A stretch of DNA of 64,000 nucleotides from Balanoglossus misakiensis (GCA_040954595.2 CM082598.2:9362001-9426000), one strand, 5' to 3'. Positions 41,588 to 52,790 are shown, counted from the stretch's first letter. Made by a program: numbers and translations. The notes: generated from the sequence alone by a model not told the origin.

Positions 41588-42682
41588 AGCCTAATTCAAG
41601 ATTCACGTTTCAAGTTTCAAGATTCACGTTTCACGTTCCACGGCCCAAGATTCAGCACCTGGCAGTGAACTTGGATTCACGGATTCACTTCCAAAACTAA
41701 ACTTATATTCTGATTCAGATTCGAGTCTTGTCTAATATGTTTATGCTGCCGTAACCAGGGGTGCGTACGATTGTTTATTGTCCTCGATCCCCGCCCAAGC
41801 AAGGTTCCCCAAATATTCTGTTCGATTATCGCGTGACGTCATTGTCGGGTATTTAGTGGGACGTCGTCGTCGGAGACCCTAGGCCTGAGATCGCACCATG
41901 GCCGGCAATCTCGGTATTCACAGATACGTAATTCTGATATAATTGATAGGTTTAGGGTCCGCGTATATTTTACAACCGATAACTAAAGCAAAGGGACTAA
42001 TTCCTATACTAGTATTCTGAATCAAGTGAATGCAATGTAGACGGCGAAAAGACGTGACAAGACTCGAATCTGAATCAGAATACATGTATAAGTTTAGTGT
42101 TGGAATAGTCTCGGTTACCCAGACGCCTTTGCTTCTTCCGATGCTCTCCAGAAAAGGGTCTGGGGAAATGCTATTGAAAGCTTTGTAAAACAAAATGGCC
42201 GATGTCAGGATTTTGATCATCGCCTGATTGGCTGAGCTGTCAGTATGACCCGGGTCACTGACTCTCGACAATGTGTGATTATTTGTCGTATCTTCATATC
42301 AAGAGACCGGTACTTGTTGGTTGATGCGAAAGGCAAAAGGCGTCCTCTGTTAGCATTGTTGGAGAAATTATATGAAATATCTTTGGTAGACGATTGTCAA
42401 AACTATTGCAGTGACCCGGGTCATACTGACAGCTCAGCCAATCAGGCGATGATCAAAATCCTGACATCGGCCATTTTGTTTTACAAAGCTTTCAATAGCA
42501 TTTCCCCAGACCCTTTTCTGGAGAGCATCGGAAGAGCAAAGGCGTCTGGGTAACCGAGACTAGTGTTGGAAGTGAATCGTGAATCCAAGTTCACCGCTGA
42601 ATCTTGGGCCGTGGAACTTGAAACGTGAAACTTGAAACGTGAATCTTGAAACTTGAAACGTGAATCTTGAGTTAGGCTAACC
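41588..42682. repeat. Palindrome D within element C
   Basis: The left arm (41588-41740) contains short direct repeats of TTCAAGATTCACGTTTC and GGCCCAAGATTCAGC. Its complement lies at 42050-42105 plus 42572-42682, split by the Mutator-like element. Confidence 0.8.
42106..42562. mobile_element. Mutator-like TIR element, 457 bp, exact 9-bp duplication, with an internal empty-site relative
   Basis: Same element as 25281-25738 in the opposite orientation, with near-identical terminal repeats of about 150 bp. GTGTTGGAA flanks it at 42097-42105 and 42563-42571. The other arm of palindrome D preserves the uninserted form (TTTAGTTTTGGAAGTGAAT on the reverse strand), confirming the boundaries. Confidence 0.95.
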
Positions 42683-43494
42683 CACATTTTGCGGGCGTTT
42701 CTGGGACCGCTTTATTTTTGACCCTCCAATAAACATTTCAGCAAACCATAATGAGCATCATAACAATAGGCCCCCCACCCGGAGAGTTTCCCCGACCGTC
42801 TTTCTTGAGGGACTGTGGACAGGCAAACAATTATGATGACCCCCCTCCAAAAAACCACTGCACAACTACTTGTGGAGGAAAAAAGCTTGTTTCCAAGAGC
42901 CTGCTCGCCACCCTGATCTTATGTACACTGTATGCAATAAAGGGAAAGAGGCTCCCTACACCTCAATCGAAATTTCTTAAAGAAATTAATTGAGGTGTAT
43001 AATAGTGTTGCAATAAAGAAATTTATGAATAAATTAAAATGACAAGTCAATACAATAGTGCAAAGTTGCATTTTAATGAACTCAAAAACAAATTAACTCA
43101 ATCTTGGGGAGGACAAGTTTTACTTTTGCCACTCAAAGTTAGCATCGGTGGGGGTGGCAAATACTTAGTAAATACTCTGCCCTGATACACTAGACAAACC
43201 AGCCAATAAATGAGATGTGGCGAAGAATGAAGGGGGTGAGAAAACTTTGTAAAATAAAGGGCTCGAAACTGCATTTTTGTGGACTCAAAAGCAGAAGTTG
43301 GGGGCAAAAGTATGTGACCCCCCCCCCTAAACGTATCGAAAAAAAGATGACCCCCCCCCTTTAAATTTTGGATTTCAAAATTTAAGTGACCCCCCCCCCT
43401 GGATTTTGCCGCCCCAGCCGTAAAAACTGAACGATCCCTAACAAAATAATAACAAAACTAAACGTAACAGATTAAAGGTAATCTTGCAAATTTA

Positions 43495-43533
43495 CTTGCT
43501 ACCCGACTTGACAATACCCAAGTCGGGTAGCAG
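43495..43533. repeat. Short hairpin, 14-15 base arms
   Basis: TGCTACCCGACTTG and CAAGTCGGGTAGCA around ACAATACC. No clear target duplication; it does not begin with TAG. Confidence 0.7.
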
Positions 43534-43739
43534 GTGCAGGTAAAATGGCGTGTACTGTTTGTATGAAGGCCGATTAACGGGTGTTGATTTAATATATAGA
43601 TCAGGCCAAAAATAATATGTGCTGCAAGTTCCGATTACATGGTTTTCAAAAATAGGGTAGGTAGGTAGGGATTTTTTTATTTTGCATTTTTTATATCGTT
43701 GACCGCTGTAGTGTAGAAAAATGACGTCATAGTTCTTGG

Positions 43740-43779
43740 TAGCCTAGTATCTACCCGTATACGGATAGATACTAGGCTA
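43740..43779. mobile_element. 40-bp palindromic insertion with an 8-9 bp target duplication
   Basis: TAGCCTAGTATCTA and TAGATACTAGGCTA arms around a centre built on CCGTATACGG, one mispair. Flanked by AGTTCTTGG (43731-43739) and AGTTCTTGC (43780-43788). The smallest member of the TAG...CTA class here. Confidence 0.72.
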
Positions 43780-44102
43780 AGTTCTTGCGTGATTCTCATC
43801 ACAATTAATTTTTGACATCGTTATTTTTACTTCCTGTTTACGAAGTTCTAGAAAGTTTAGGGTCGGCTGGCTAAAATTAGGTTAGGTCGGGTAATCGGAA
43901 CAGCACATATTTTTTTATTTGGTCTCTCATGTTCAAATTGCAACATACAACTACAATCGTATGGGGCCTGAGGTGAGATTCACGCCAAAAGTAAAATACT
44001 TTTTGCAATTTAATATAACACATTATATACTATAATTTATTAGCAGCTTTATGGTTATAATAGCTGCCGAATTATTAGCTGGTAAAACATTTAGAACTGG
44101 TG

Positions 44103-44485
44103 CTAAATTTTTGCAGCCTTATGATTAGCTGCCGAAACGGGCCTTTTACATGTAGTAGGTGAAAGATTTGGTGGTGTATTAGTTACAAGTTTCTGATTTT
44201 CTAAATTTTTAGCAGCTTTATGATAAGCTTCTGAATTTCGTGAATGTCTAAACGTTATCTTCACGGTCTTTTGCTTTGGTTTACTAGTATCTGTTTCTTT
44301 GGAAACGAGGCATACCCACAAACTATTCCTGCGTACAGGGTTCCCGGTGTTACGCTAGTTAGGCCTCCGGCACAGTAAGGCAGGTGTTGCCGGAAACACA
44401 CACAGACGTGCCCATTTTGGACCACCTGGCATGGTTGAAGATCTCGATCATGGAAGTGTCGTAATTTATCAGTAGTTAGTCCCAT
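44103..44485 (-). pseudogene. Two overlapping minus-strand frames, possibly one frameshifted protein; not recognised
   Basis: ATG at 44485 opens a frame with HFHDRDLQPCQ, VCVCFRQHLPYCAGG and GIVCGYASF, ending at 44261. A second frame enters at 44321 with KETDTSKPKQKTVKI and twice contains HKAAK, ending in TAG at 44103. The first is Cys-rich, the second Lys-rich and low-complexity. The repeated phrase also occurs in the DNA just downstream (44030-44100). Either a frame was lost or an intron was missed. The ATG abuts the foldback element at 44480-44578, so the natural start may have been displaced. Confidence 0.25.
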
Positions 44486-44578
44486 CTGATTAAAATCGGA
44501 TGTAGGGAACGGCGTACCGCGTAAGTAAAAGACGTCGCCGTTCCTTACATCTGATTTTAATCAGATTGTAGTTACGTT
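44480..44578. repeat. Foldback MITE, short relative of 7782-7922
   Basis: ATCTGATTAAAATCGGATGT faces ACATCTGATTTTAATCAGAT. The subterminal GTAAGTAAAAGACGTCGCCG is shared with 7782-7922. Confidence 0.75.
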
Positions 44579-45011
44579 AGTCAGTCTAAAAGATTTTGCT
44601 ATGCAAAATTGATAGGCTAATTGTGCCTTCACGTAAGACACTAGTATGCGCCCCAAGAATAGTAAGTTTGATGCTGAAAATGTAGGAAAATGCATCTCAA
44701 AAGAATTAAATTTGCTGTCCCCCTTTGATTACGTTGTTCAAAACTGTTAAACCTGGCGTTGAGGGCGATGTATGCATGTGCGACGTCATGTCATGGCGGT
44801 GGGTTTGAAGTGGGTTAGAAGTGAGGTTTGAAATTGAATGGAGCGCCCATCGCTCAGAATGGAAATATTATTGGTGAAATACGGGTTCCAAGTATTCGCG
44901 AGAGGTCCGGGTGCAAGTTTTATCATAGACAGAAGAAGGTTCTATCGCATTCGCATGCAGTGAGTGGAAGTTGTCAAACGCGTTGGGATAGAACGTAATG
45001 GAATTTACGTG

Positions 45012-45194
45012 ATGACGTCATATGTGTCATGGCGCAAGTCATAATTCGATGTCATGCACCCTGATCTCATGGATGCCGTCCCAGAACGTGGAGAATGTTG
45101 TATCATAATTTGTGTACGCGTTTGAACCCAGTTTTCCTGCTGAGGTCCTCTCTGAAGTGTGCATGGAATGTCCTTGGTCGACTTGAATGATTCG
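45012..45194 (+). promoter_or_regulatory. CRE-rich putative promoter and first exon
   Basis: A full palindromic CRE (TGACGTCA) at 45012-45019, a half site GACGTCATG near 44782, and moderate CpG content. An ATG at 45168 opens MSLVDLNDS before a good donor TTCG|GTGAGTATT (45195). Several other short ATG frames precede it. No second exon could be identified downstream, so gene and start are tentative. Confidence 0.25.
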
Positions 45195-45534
45195 GTGAGT
45201 ATTATTATCATGTTTATGCCCTGTCGTAATTTCTTATGCGTTCTAAAATGGCCTCCATGACTTTGATCAGGTTGAATATTTTGATAGTTGTGCGCAACTG
45301 AATTCCAGATATGTGGTAGATACAAAAAGTGACACAGTCGACGAAAGTTGCCACTTATTTGGCTCTGAAAACTTCAAATGTTTCTGCTGTAGCAATGTCT
45401 GTGCATGATATGTATTAAAATTATTCCAGTCTTGATACTTCGGCAAATGCCAGTTGGTTAATCAGAGATACTTACAGTGACTCCTTAGATTACAGTGATA
45501 CAATCATGTAAACATAAAGACAGCTACTAAAACC

Positions 45535-45708
45535 TGTCTAAACAGAACCCTGTCTAATCTGGAAACCTGTCTATAACAAACACCTTTTCCTGTCCCTTTA
45601 ATTAACATAGAACTAGAAGAACATGTTAAAGAACCTCTATAAACTGGACACCTCTGCACACTAAACAATTTCTTCAGTCCCTTTGGTGTTCGGTTTAGAT
45701 AGGTTTTA
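45535..45708. repeat. Dispersed repeat L, copy 2 (inverted)
   Basis: Reverse complement of the 16060-16245 family, ending TTTGGTGTTCGGTTTAGATA. Confidence 0.72.
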
Positions 45709-45847
45709 CAGTTTTATAACATTGGTTAAAGTGAGTCTGCAGAACTGGGCTGCTGTTGACTAAATAATCTAGCTGGCTTATGTGATGGATGTGAGATATG
45801 TAGCATGGTATTATGTCTGCTTTGGTTCCAACAATGTGAAATTGGTC

Positions 45848-46862
45848 AAACCCCCCACTGGTCAGAATTGATTTGAAAATTAGCATGCATGTACCTTATG
45901 TGTACCTCAAACAGTCCTGTATGTTATGTATTGAGCTAATATATTATCAATTTTCTATTTTTTATGCATTTTTTTGTATTTTTCCACTTTATTGGTAAAA
46001 AATCTTCATTTCTGAAAGTGATAGTTCTACTTCTTTGAAATTTAGTATAGAGTTTCCTAAAGGTTGTCTGAGTAACCATAGTTTTGTTGCGAAATTTACA
46101 CATTTATAATTTTTAGCAATTTTTGCCATTTTTGGTCAATTTGTTTTTCTTTAAAACTTCATGCTAGATTGCTTTGCAATTTGGTAGGCATGTTCCTAGG
46201 GGTAACCTAAGTAATATGTTGTTTAAAAAATGTGATATTTGCCTAAATGTATTAGGGAAAATTTGCAATTTTTGTCAAAAATTGTTTTCTCTGAAACCGC
46301 GTGTCACATTGCATTGAAGTTTGAACTTTGGCAGGCATGTTCCTCGTAGTGATTGAAGAAAGATATTGTACAATTTTGGTGATATTTGCATATTTGTGTT
46401 TTCGTCACTTTTGAACAAATATTTTCTGTGAAACTGCTTGTTGGATTGCTTTGAAATTTGTTTTTTCTCTGATTGCTTTGAAATTTAGGATACAATTTCA
46501 TAACACATGCATGTATATATGCAACTTTCATTCAATTCTGATATCAGAAATATTCAATATTTAGCGAGTTTTTTTGTAAGTTTCTTTGTTTTTGGTTAGC
46601 AAATTATCTCCTAAACCAATTGTCCAGTTGTTTTGAAATCTACTGTTTACAACGAGTTGTTACCCCCAACTTAGACATGTTTACATAACTTTAATAGGCT
46701 AGCTGTTACAGAGACCACCAGGTACTAAATTTTTAATTACCAGTGGCAGGTCAGTGAGCGTCTTTGTCTGTCTGTTCCAGGGCTGACTGATAGAAGTTGC
46801 TTGTCGCATGTGTTTGTACAGACAATTTTTGGTCAAAAATAAATTTTTGTAGCACCACTTGG
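45848..46862 (-). repeat. Dispersed modular repeat G, copy 3 (inverted)
   Basis: Covers the modular section and the section to GGTCAAAAATAAATTTTTGT; same order of modules as copies 1 and 2. Confidence 0.85.
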
Positions 46863-46909
46863 GCCATCCCAAGCAGAAAGGGGTCATATAGTCAGCTGCA
46901 AATATGGGT

Positions 46910-47160
46910 TGACCCCCCAAAAATTGCAACAAAAGGCTTCTCAACGGTTTTCTATAGTATCGAATGTGTTTAATAAAATATTAAAAGTCTACCAAAATCC
47001 GATGACCGGGACCATCATTTTTAAGATGGCATCCAAGATGGCTACCGCATTCTTAAAATAGCCATAACTACAAGTATACTTTATTCTAAATCAGTGCTAA
47101 AAATTGCAACAAAAGGTTTCTCAACGGTTTTCTATAGAATCGAATGTGCTTATTGACACA
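46910..47160. repeat. Local duplication and repeat J
   Basis: AAATTGCAACAAAAGGYTTC with CTCAACGGTTTTCTATAG occurs at about 46920 and 47098. Between them lies repeat J (TAAAAGTCTACCAAAATC, then AAGATGGCATCCAAGATGGC), related to 48676-48780 and inverted at 49550-49655. Confidence 0.7.
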
Positions 47161-47339
47161 GTGTTGCAGCCAGGATTTTTTAAACAGGGGACACTGTGTC
47201 CCCCCACTATTTATTTTTGGGGACATTTTGCATATTTTGGGGACAACATAAACTATGGACATACATGCATGTCCATGCATAAACGTTACACGTACACATA
47301 CATACACAATGACATACCACATAAAATTGTATAATTTGA

Positions 47340-48225
47340 TGTTTTTAATAAAACACTCACTCTTTGGTCTGTGTCACAATGACCATATACTTTAACCTGC
47401 ATTTTGTACAAATTGTACAAATCACGTGTTCACAACAGTCAAGATCTGAGCACTATTGTTCTGATAATTAAAGTCACTGCTGATTACTGTTTATGCATCT
47501 TTTATTTACTTTTCTGATTTTGATTACATTCAAGATCTTTTAAATCTGCTCCATTTTACCAAAATATCAGAAAGATGAATAATCCCCCTTTTTTCTACAA
47601 ATAAGGATGAAAAACAGACTTGTTTTTGACAAGAATCCTGGCCTTATTCCAAATAACCTGCTCAGCTGGAGGGGTGAAGGAAAGGCTAATTTAAATTCTT
47701 TCAAGTCCTTTATTATTTTAGGAGTAGATTTGAGAAAACTTGTTCCCCATTATATAAAATCCATAGGGTATTTCTAAAAGCTAGGGAATTCATTCCAATT
47801 GCAAGATCAATGGTTGTCTGGCTAGGGGTCCTAAAGCATGTAATAAGGAGTATACTCTCCACTCTGTCTTGTTGGAGTCTTATCCAAGAAATTAGCAGTT
47901 AAGTTCAATGGGAGGGTTTGCAACAAAACTGAGACTGTTGGTACTCATGGAAAAAGTTGGTTTCAGAAGCAATTGGAGTCACGGTAGTTCACTGCCTGCA
48001 CACCTGAGTCCGATATAGGCGGATATAGGCGTGATATCGCAGTGTATTACTATTACAATTCCCAAGAGGGTGGCTGCGTGTAAGTAAACTGTATCAAATT
48101 CAACAATAAACCAAGTTTGCTACAACTTTGCTATGAAGATGTTATCAGTATCGATTACAGGTTGTAAGGTCATAAACTGTGACAAGTGAATCTCTTTGTA
48201 CGCGTACACTCATCAGCTATCAGGA
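47340..48225. other. No gene seen
   Basis: AT-rich; no supported frame or repeat. Confidence 0.4.
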
Positions 48226-48542
48226 ATTATATTATACCAGTATATTGATGGTGTAAATCACGCTATTTGATTGGTCGAGACACGACACGTGACCGTGATA
48301 TATTAGCCATATACCACAGTCATATATCATAGTCAAAGAAAATGCCTTTTTAAAATGTTTTATGCAAAGTTTCAATATACTGGCATAATATAATAGCAAT
48401 AAAACACCCCCAGCCATGGTATACCACGAGATTTTGACCAGTTCAACTCCATATACGCACTCGCTATCGCTCGTGCGTATATGTCGTGAACTGGTCAAAA
48501 TCTCGTGGTATACCATGGCTGGGGGTGTTTTATTGCTTAAAC
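48226..48542. mobile_element. 317-bp TIR-plus-hairpin repeat, copy 2
   Basis: By eye identical to 30816-31132 over its whole length; flanks differ immediately at both ends (GGA|ATTAT and AAAC|AATG). Confidence 0.9.
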
Positions 48543-48828
48543 AATGTATGTTAGCGCCGGCTATTTTTGCACTTAGAGTGCGCCCGTGGTGACCCGCAGT
48601 ATGCCAGAAAGTGCGCCCGTGGCTTCAGTTTTGGGGACATTGTCGCAAGGGCGCACTCTGGCTGCAACACTGATTTACATACTAAAAGTCTACCAAAATC
48701 GCATGACCGGAAACACGTCATTTTCAAGATGGTGTCCAAGATGGCCGCCGCATATCTAAAATGGCCATATAACTACTGTAAAACACTTTATTTTCGCGAG
48801 CAATAAATTTTCGCGAAATACGCGAGAG

Positions 48829-49465
48829 TCAAAATAGCGTGAAAATAAAAAGTCGAGTACATTTTTTAAGACAACGATGCAGTGAATGAAATAAGAGAAC
48901 GTGAAAATTACAAAGATACTTTTGAATCATGACATGATGTAACGTAAAGATGTTATCAATGGTGCTATAACCACGTCTGAAGCCAGTCTGACACTCAGTA
49001 ATGCAACCAATAATCTCGGCCCATTTGGTCAATCTCTGGTTCAAGATGAAAGTAAAAATTTTTCCAATCGAGTCCAGAAGCGTTATGCCTTGAAAATTAT
49101 TTGGGTCATGAAAACCACCGTTCTTATGTAGCGGGATTAAGACTATTTTTAGCATCTCAGAAAAATTCATTTGGTAAGCCATCGGGACCAGGTGATTTAC
49201 CAGTTTTTAGCATATCCATTTAGCATACAATATCTCATTGTTGCTGATAGGATGGTTGAGAATGTCCTCCGCATTGGAGGTTTTATCTCCGTCAGAGAGT
49301 TAAACAATTTCAAGAAAATTTTCCACTGTGATATCAAAATATCAGACCTCAAATGTGAAGAAAACAGTTTGTTTTTATTGTTATCTAAAAATGACCCTTT
49401 TTGGGCAAAAGTGGCTATAATGACAGTTTTGTCTTGAGTGGAGTCCATACGACAGCTTTTGGAAT
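48829..49465 (-). pseudogene. Frameshifted LINE reverse-transcriptase fragment
   Basis: On the minus strand, in changing frames: DILNHPISNNEILYA, then LKTGKSPGPDGLPNEFF, then IVLIPLHKNGGFHDPNNFQG, ITLLDSIGKIF, LNQRLTKWAEII and ECQTGFRRGYSTIDNIFTL. These are consecutive non-LTR reverse-transcriptase blocks (finger and palm before the catalytic motif). Stops and at least two frameshifts show decay. It is a different fragment from the LINE at 13040. Confidence 0.88.
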
Positions 49466-49676
49466 CAGACCCAATTTGAGTGGACTTGTTAAACCTTCCT
49501 TACCAAAAATTCTCATTAAAGGCATCTATCTCCTTGGATAAAATAGCACTTCAATTATGGCCTTTTACGTATAATGCCGCAGCCATCTTTGACGCCATCT
49601 TGAAAATTACATTTTTCCGGTCATGGGATTTTGGTAGACTTTTAAGTTTTAATATGTTAGTGAGCACATTTGATAA

Positions 49677-50278
49677 TAGACTGTCGACAGTCCCTCGCGC
49701 CTAATGTGTAACAATTCGGCGTTTCGTGCGAGGCCCGTTAGGCCCTATCTTTTGAGGGCCGTAGGCCCGATTCGGCGTTTCGTGGTGCGATGGCCGTAAG
49801 GTCCGAGGGACTGTTATAGCTTGCAAGCCTTGCCTTGATATTAATTATGCATGCAGAAAATGATGTACTAAAATTTGCATATGGGGGCGTAAATCAACGG
49901 CGAAACAACCAAAACTATCGATGACGGTTCCTCGGTAAATTCGCCGATCCTGTCCAAGAGAAAAGGTGCAATTTCATACGCCAAAGACTTCCCACTGCCC
50001 GTTGGCGACGCAACAAAAACATCTTTGCCGTTTATGAGTTTATGACAGACGTATATTAACTGTCAATCATTTTACAGGGGCATTTTCCCACAGTGCCCGT
50101 GTGAGGGCGAAACAAGGTATAAGAGTCCCTCGCGCCACGCCCATGCCCGAGTCCGTACGACCATCGCACCACGAAACGCCGAATCGGCCCTTCGGCCCTC
50201 AAAAGATACGGGCCTTACGGCCCTCGCACGAAACGCCGAATCGATACACATTAGGCGCGAGGGACTGTCGACAGTCTA
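49677..50278. mobile_element. Mutator-like TIR element, 602 bp, carrying a helicase fragment
   Basis: TAGACTGTCGACAGTCCCTC at the left and its complement at the right. Arms of about 115-130 bases contain repeated CATTCGGCGTTTCGTG-like phrases. ATTTGATAA flanks both ends exactly (49668-49676, 50279-50287). The interior encodes part of a helicase on the minus strand (49868-50062), as in Pack-MULE gene capture. Confidence 0.92.
49868..50062 (-). pseudogene. Fragment of a RecQ/DEAD-type helicase (motifs I and Ia)
   Basis: An open stretch of 64 codons on the minus strand reads ...INGKDVFVASPTGSGKSL, then AYEIAPFLLD and SSIVLVVSPLI, before TAG. The Walker A motif PTGSGKS with the preceding NGKDVF-like context, and the VVSPLI strand about 30 residues later, are the order found in RecQ-family and related SF2 helicases. 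Only about 60 residues are present, with no DEAH box, so it cannot be a working helicase. It sits wholly within the TIR element and is most simply a captured exon. Confidence 0.75.
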
Positions 50279-50613
50279 ATTTGATAATACAAACAAGCAT
50301 TGAGAAATCTTTTGTAGCAATGAATATCACTGATGAAAAATAAAGAATACTTGTAGTTATGGCCATTTTAATCTCTGAAACTATAGCATTCATCATTAAA
50401 AATGCTCCCGAAGATATAGTTCAATATATGTACCTTTAAATAAATCCAACAAAACTACTCGGAATGCTCGCCGTTGATAGCGGTTAATGACCAAAGTTGG
50501 GGGAAAAAATGACCCAATTCAGACACCCTTTTCGGGGCTCAGTGTAAAAAACTTATTTTTCAAATCAGATTCCTCCTTTGCATATGTTAACGAAGGCGTT
50601 GCATTCTGGCTGC

Positions 50614-50938
50614 AAAACTAACATCTAGCATCATGCATGCCACTGGCCCAGTTAAGCCTGATATCCCTTGCCAAGAATGGTGATGTAACTTAACTAGCAT
50701 CCGTTTGAAGTCAATCAGAGACTATGTTTTTTCCAATGATTGGACAACGGATATAGTACATATGTGTAATTAAGGATGGGTAACATTTTAAATTCAAATT
50801 AACCCTGCCTCCACTATAATCTTACACCCAATCACCACTGATCAGTTTATGTGAGTGACATCAAGGGGACAGTTCCCAGCAAGGGGGTATCAGGCTTTGT
50901 TTGGCCAGTGGCATGCATGACACTAGACGCTAGTTTTT
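50614..50938. repeat. Foldback element with about 65-bp arms
   Basis: AAAACTAACATCTAGCATCA, then CATGCATGCCACTGGCC and AAGCCTGATA, face their complements at 50880-50938. No target duplication identified. Confidence 0.75.
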
Positions 50939-51241
50939 GAAGCAAAGCGGAAAAAATATGGCCAGATACTAGCTAGACAAGTTGAGTAGGGAAATTGTAC
51001 CCGTCACGAGCTAGCCAAGTAAGCCGCATGTTACAGCTTTGTTGCTATGCCTCCATCTCATGCAGTTGAAGGCACAGTCTATGTAAATAACACAGTCCTG
51101 AATCGAGCATCAAAGCCATCAGAGCGATCAGTACTCATATGTAGCTAGCTGGATAGATGAACATTTGTCATTTATCTGTAAATACCTTGCACAAATTGGC
51201 GATCTGATTATAGCATGCGCAGCGAGCACTTTAGATAGCGC

Positions 51242-51568
51242 GTGTACGAGAATGAGGGAATATGGGAAATAGAAAGTATATCTCTATATACCTACGAGTT
51301 GGAAAAGTGCGTCCTGTATCTATGGGGGCATCCATTAATTTTGATCTCTTCCTTGAAACGTAAAACCAACGTCCTTATTCATCGCAAATCCTACTCAGAA
51401 ATGTACACCGACCACAAGACCATCAAAGACGGTGGAAAATTAAGTTGGAAAATGAAATTTAGTAGCGTTTCTGGGCACTTTCTGGGCCGTTTTCGAGAGC
51501 CCGACGGTTGGCACCATATAGAATCACGCGAAATAACACGAGACTTCGAAATTACTTTACGTATGTAA
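51242..51568 (+). other. Unassigned 108-codon ORF
   Basis: Open from ATG at 51242 to TAA; contains KSYSEMYTDHKTIKDGGK and GRFREPDGWHHIESRE. Composition is protein-like, but an equally open frame exists on the other strand (51391-51588). No splice signals, motif or repeat evidence supports either. Confidence 0.15.
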
Positions 51569-51867
51569 GGGGCCACCACCAACAACATTTATTCTTTTTG
51601 AGCCTAAAACGTTTAACCACAACAGACTACCACAATGACCAGTCACCTACAAGTGAGAATTAGACCCATCGATAAATAGATAATCTGAAGCTATCACAGA
51701 AACAGAATGTCTTTGACAAAGTATTGCAAAGCCTTCAGTTGACCGCGAAAAAGTTGACGAAGCATGCATGTGGAAAGTGGAGTGTTGACAACAATGTGAA
51801 TATATGCACGATAGCTTGCTGCGCTCGCACTCAGGTCAAACCTGTTACATATTAGGATTAGCTAATG

Positions 51868-52116
51868 TAGTCTGGTCCCCTGCCCGGCCCATTTCCACTG
51901 CTGGCTGCGCTATGCTATTAAAAGGGAAAGGGTCAGGCACGAGCTATTGTAAACATGGCTGTCATTGGCGTACAGACATTGGAGGCATCCATCTTGCTTA
52001 TAACCACGTTGTCTTTGTTTCATTATAACATGCGGGTCAGGTTTCTGGCCAAGATGTTACCCTTTCCCTTTAGCGTAGCGCAGCGAGCAGTAGGAATGGG
52101 GCAGGGAACCAGACTA
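51868..52116. mobile_element. Mutator-like TIR element, 249 bp, exact 9-bp duplication
   Basis: TAGTCTGGTCCCCTGCC faces GGCAGGGAACCAGACTA (one gap). Arms of about 65 bases run to AAAGGGAAAGGGT. TAGCTAATG flanks both ends (51859-51867, 52117-52125). No gene inside. Confidence 0.9.
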
Positions 52117-52699
52117 TAGCTAATGTGGTAAACTGTTGCAATTCGTGTGTGTAACTAGTGCAACAAACGTACTGTAAGTGAAGCATCACAGCTAGCCTAA
52201 TGTTTGACTGGGAGGAACACCTACTAATGTGAGTACCAGGGATTGAAAGTTGTCCCTTTAAGGAACTGACTGTGTCGTAACATTTCGCTGCGATGCTAAA
52301 TAACCTGTAACGGATGCAAAAAAGGTGGTCCCCCAGGGTAGGGATTTACTGGCGGAATATGTCTCTAAGGATACTGAGCAGTTTGTAGTTCAAAGCACCG
52401 AACCCTGTCGAGACTTTCCTGCCCTCACAGATACAACTCTCAGAAAGGTAGTTCAAAGACAACCCTGTTATAGCAAAGCATTAGCAAATGCATTGGGACT
52501 CTGATGGGTTGGTGAAATCATATTGATTCAAACCATGTAAGTTGTTCATCACTTGCCGACCTGCAACTTCTACCCACACCAGAAATCAGGCGGTCTGCTA
52601 TGTACTTGGTACTGTTAGGATTAAAACAGTGCCGTTTGATGTAGACAAAGAGTATATCTGAGTCTTTGAATGACAATGATTATATAGTAGCATATCACA

Positions 52700-52790
52700 T
52701 GGCCTCCAACTAAAAATCTGAAATTGGTTAGGTCTCAACTTTCTAGTGTAACTGGCATAATTTCATAGATGACTGTATACATTTGAAGAT
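52700..52790. repeat. Decayed half of TTAA family F
   Basis: AAATCTGAAATTGGTTAGGT to GATGACTGTATAC resembles the right half of 13870-14062. Confidence 0.55.

Larger units (their letters stand above)
41353..42817. mobile_element. TIR element C inserted in family B, 7-bp target duplication
   Basis: CACAGTCCCTCAAGA at the left and TCTTGAGGGACTGTG at the right, flanked by GACAGGC at 41346-41352 and 42818-42824. The family B copy at 37792 shows the uninterrupted relative CTTTGACAGACCCAAAAATA. Superfamily not assigned. Confidence 0.82.
41231..43441. mobile_element. Family B element, copy 2, carrying a nest of three further insertions
   Basis: TTAGGGACCGTTCAGTTTTT at the left, AAAACTGAACGATCCCTAA at the right. 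Family B sequence runs 41231-41352 and resumes at 42818-43441. Between them lies an insertion (41353-42817), itself interrupted. Confidence 0.85.
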
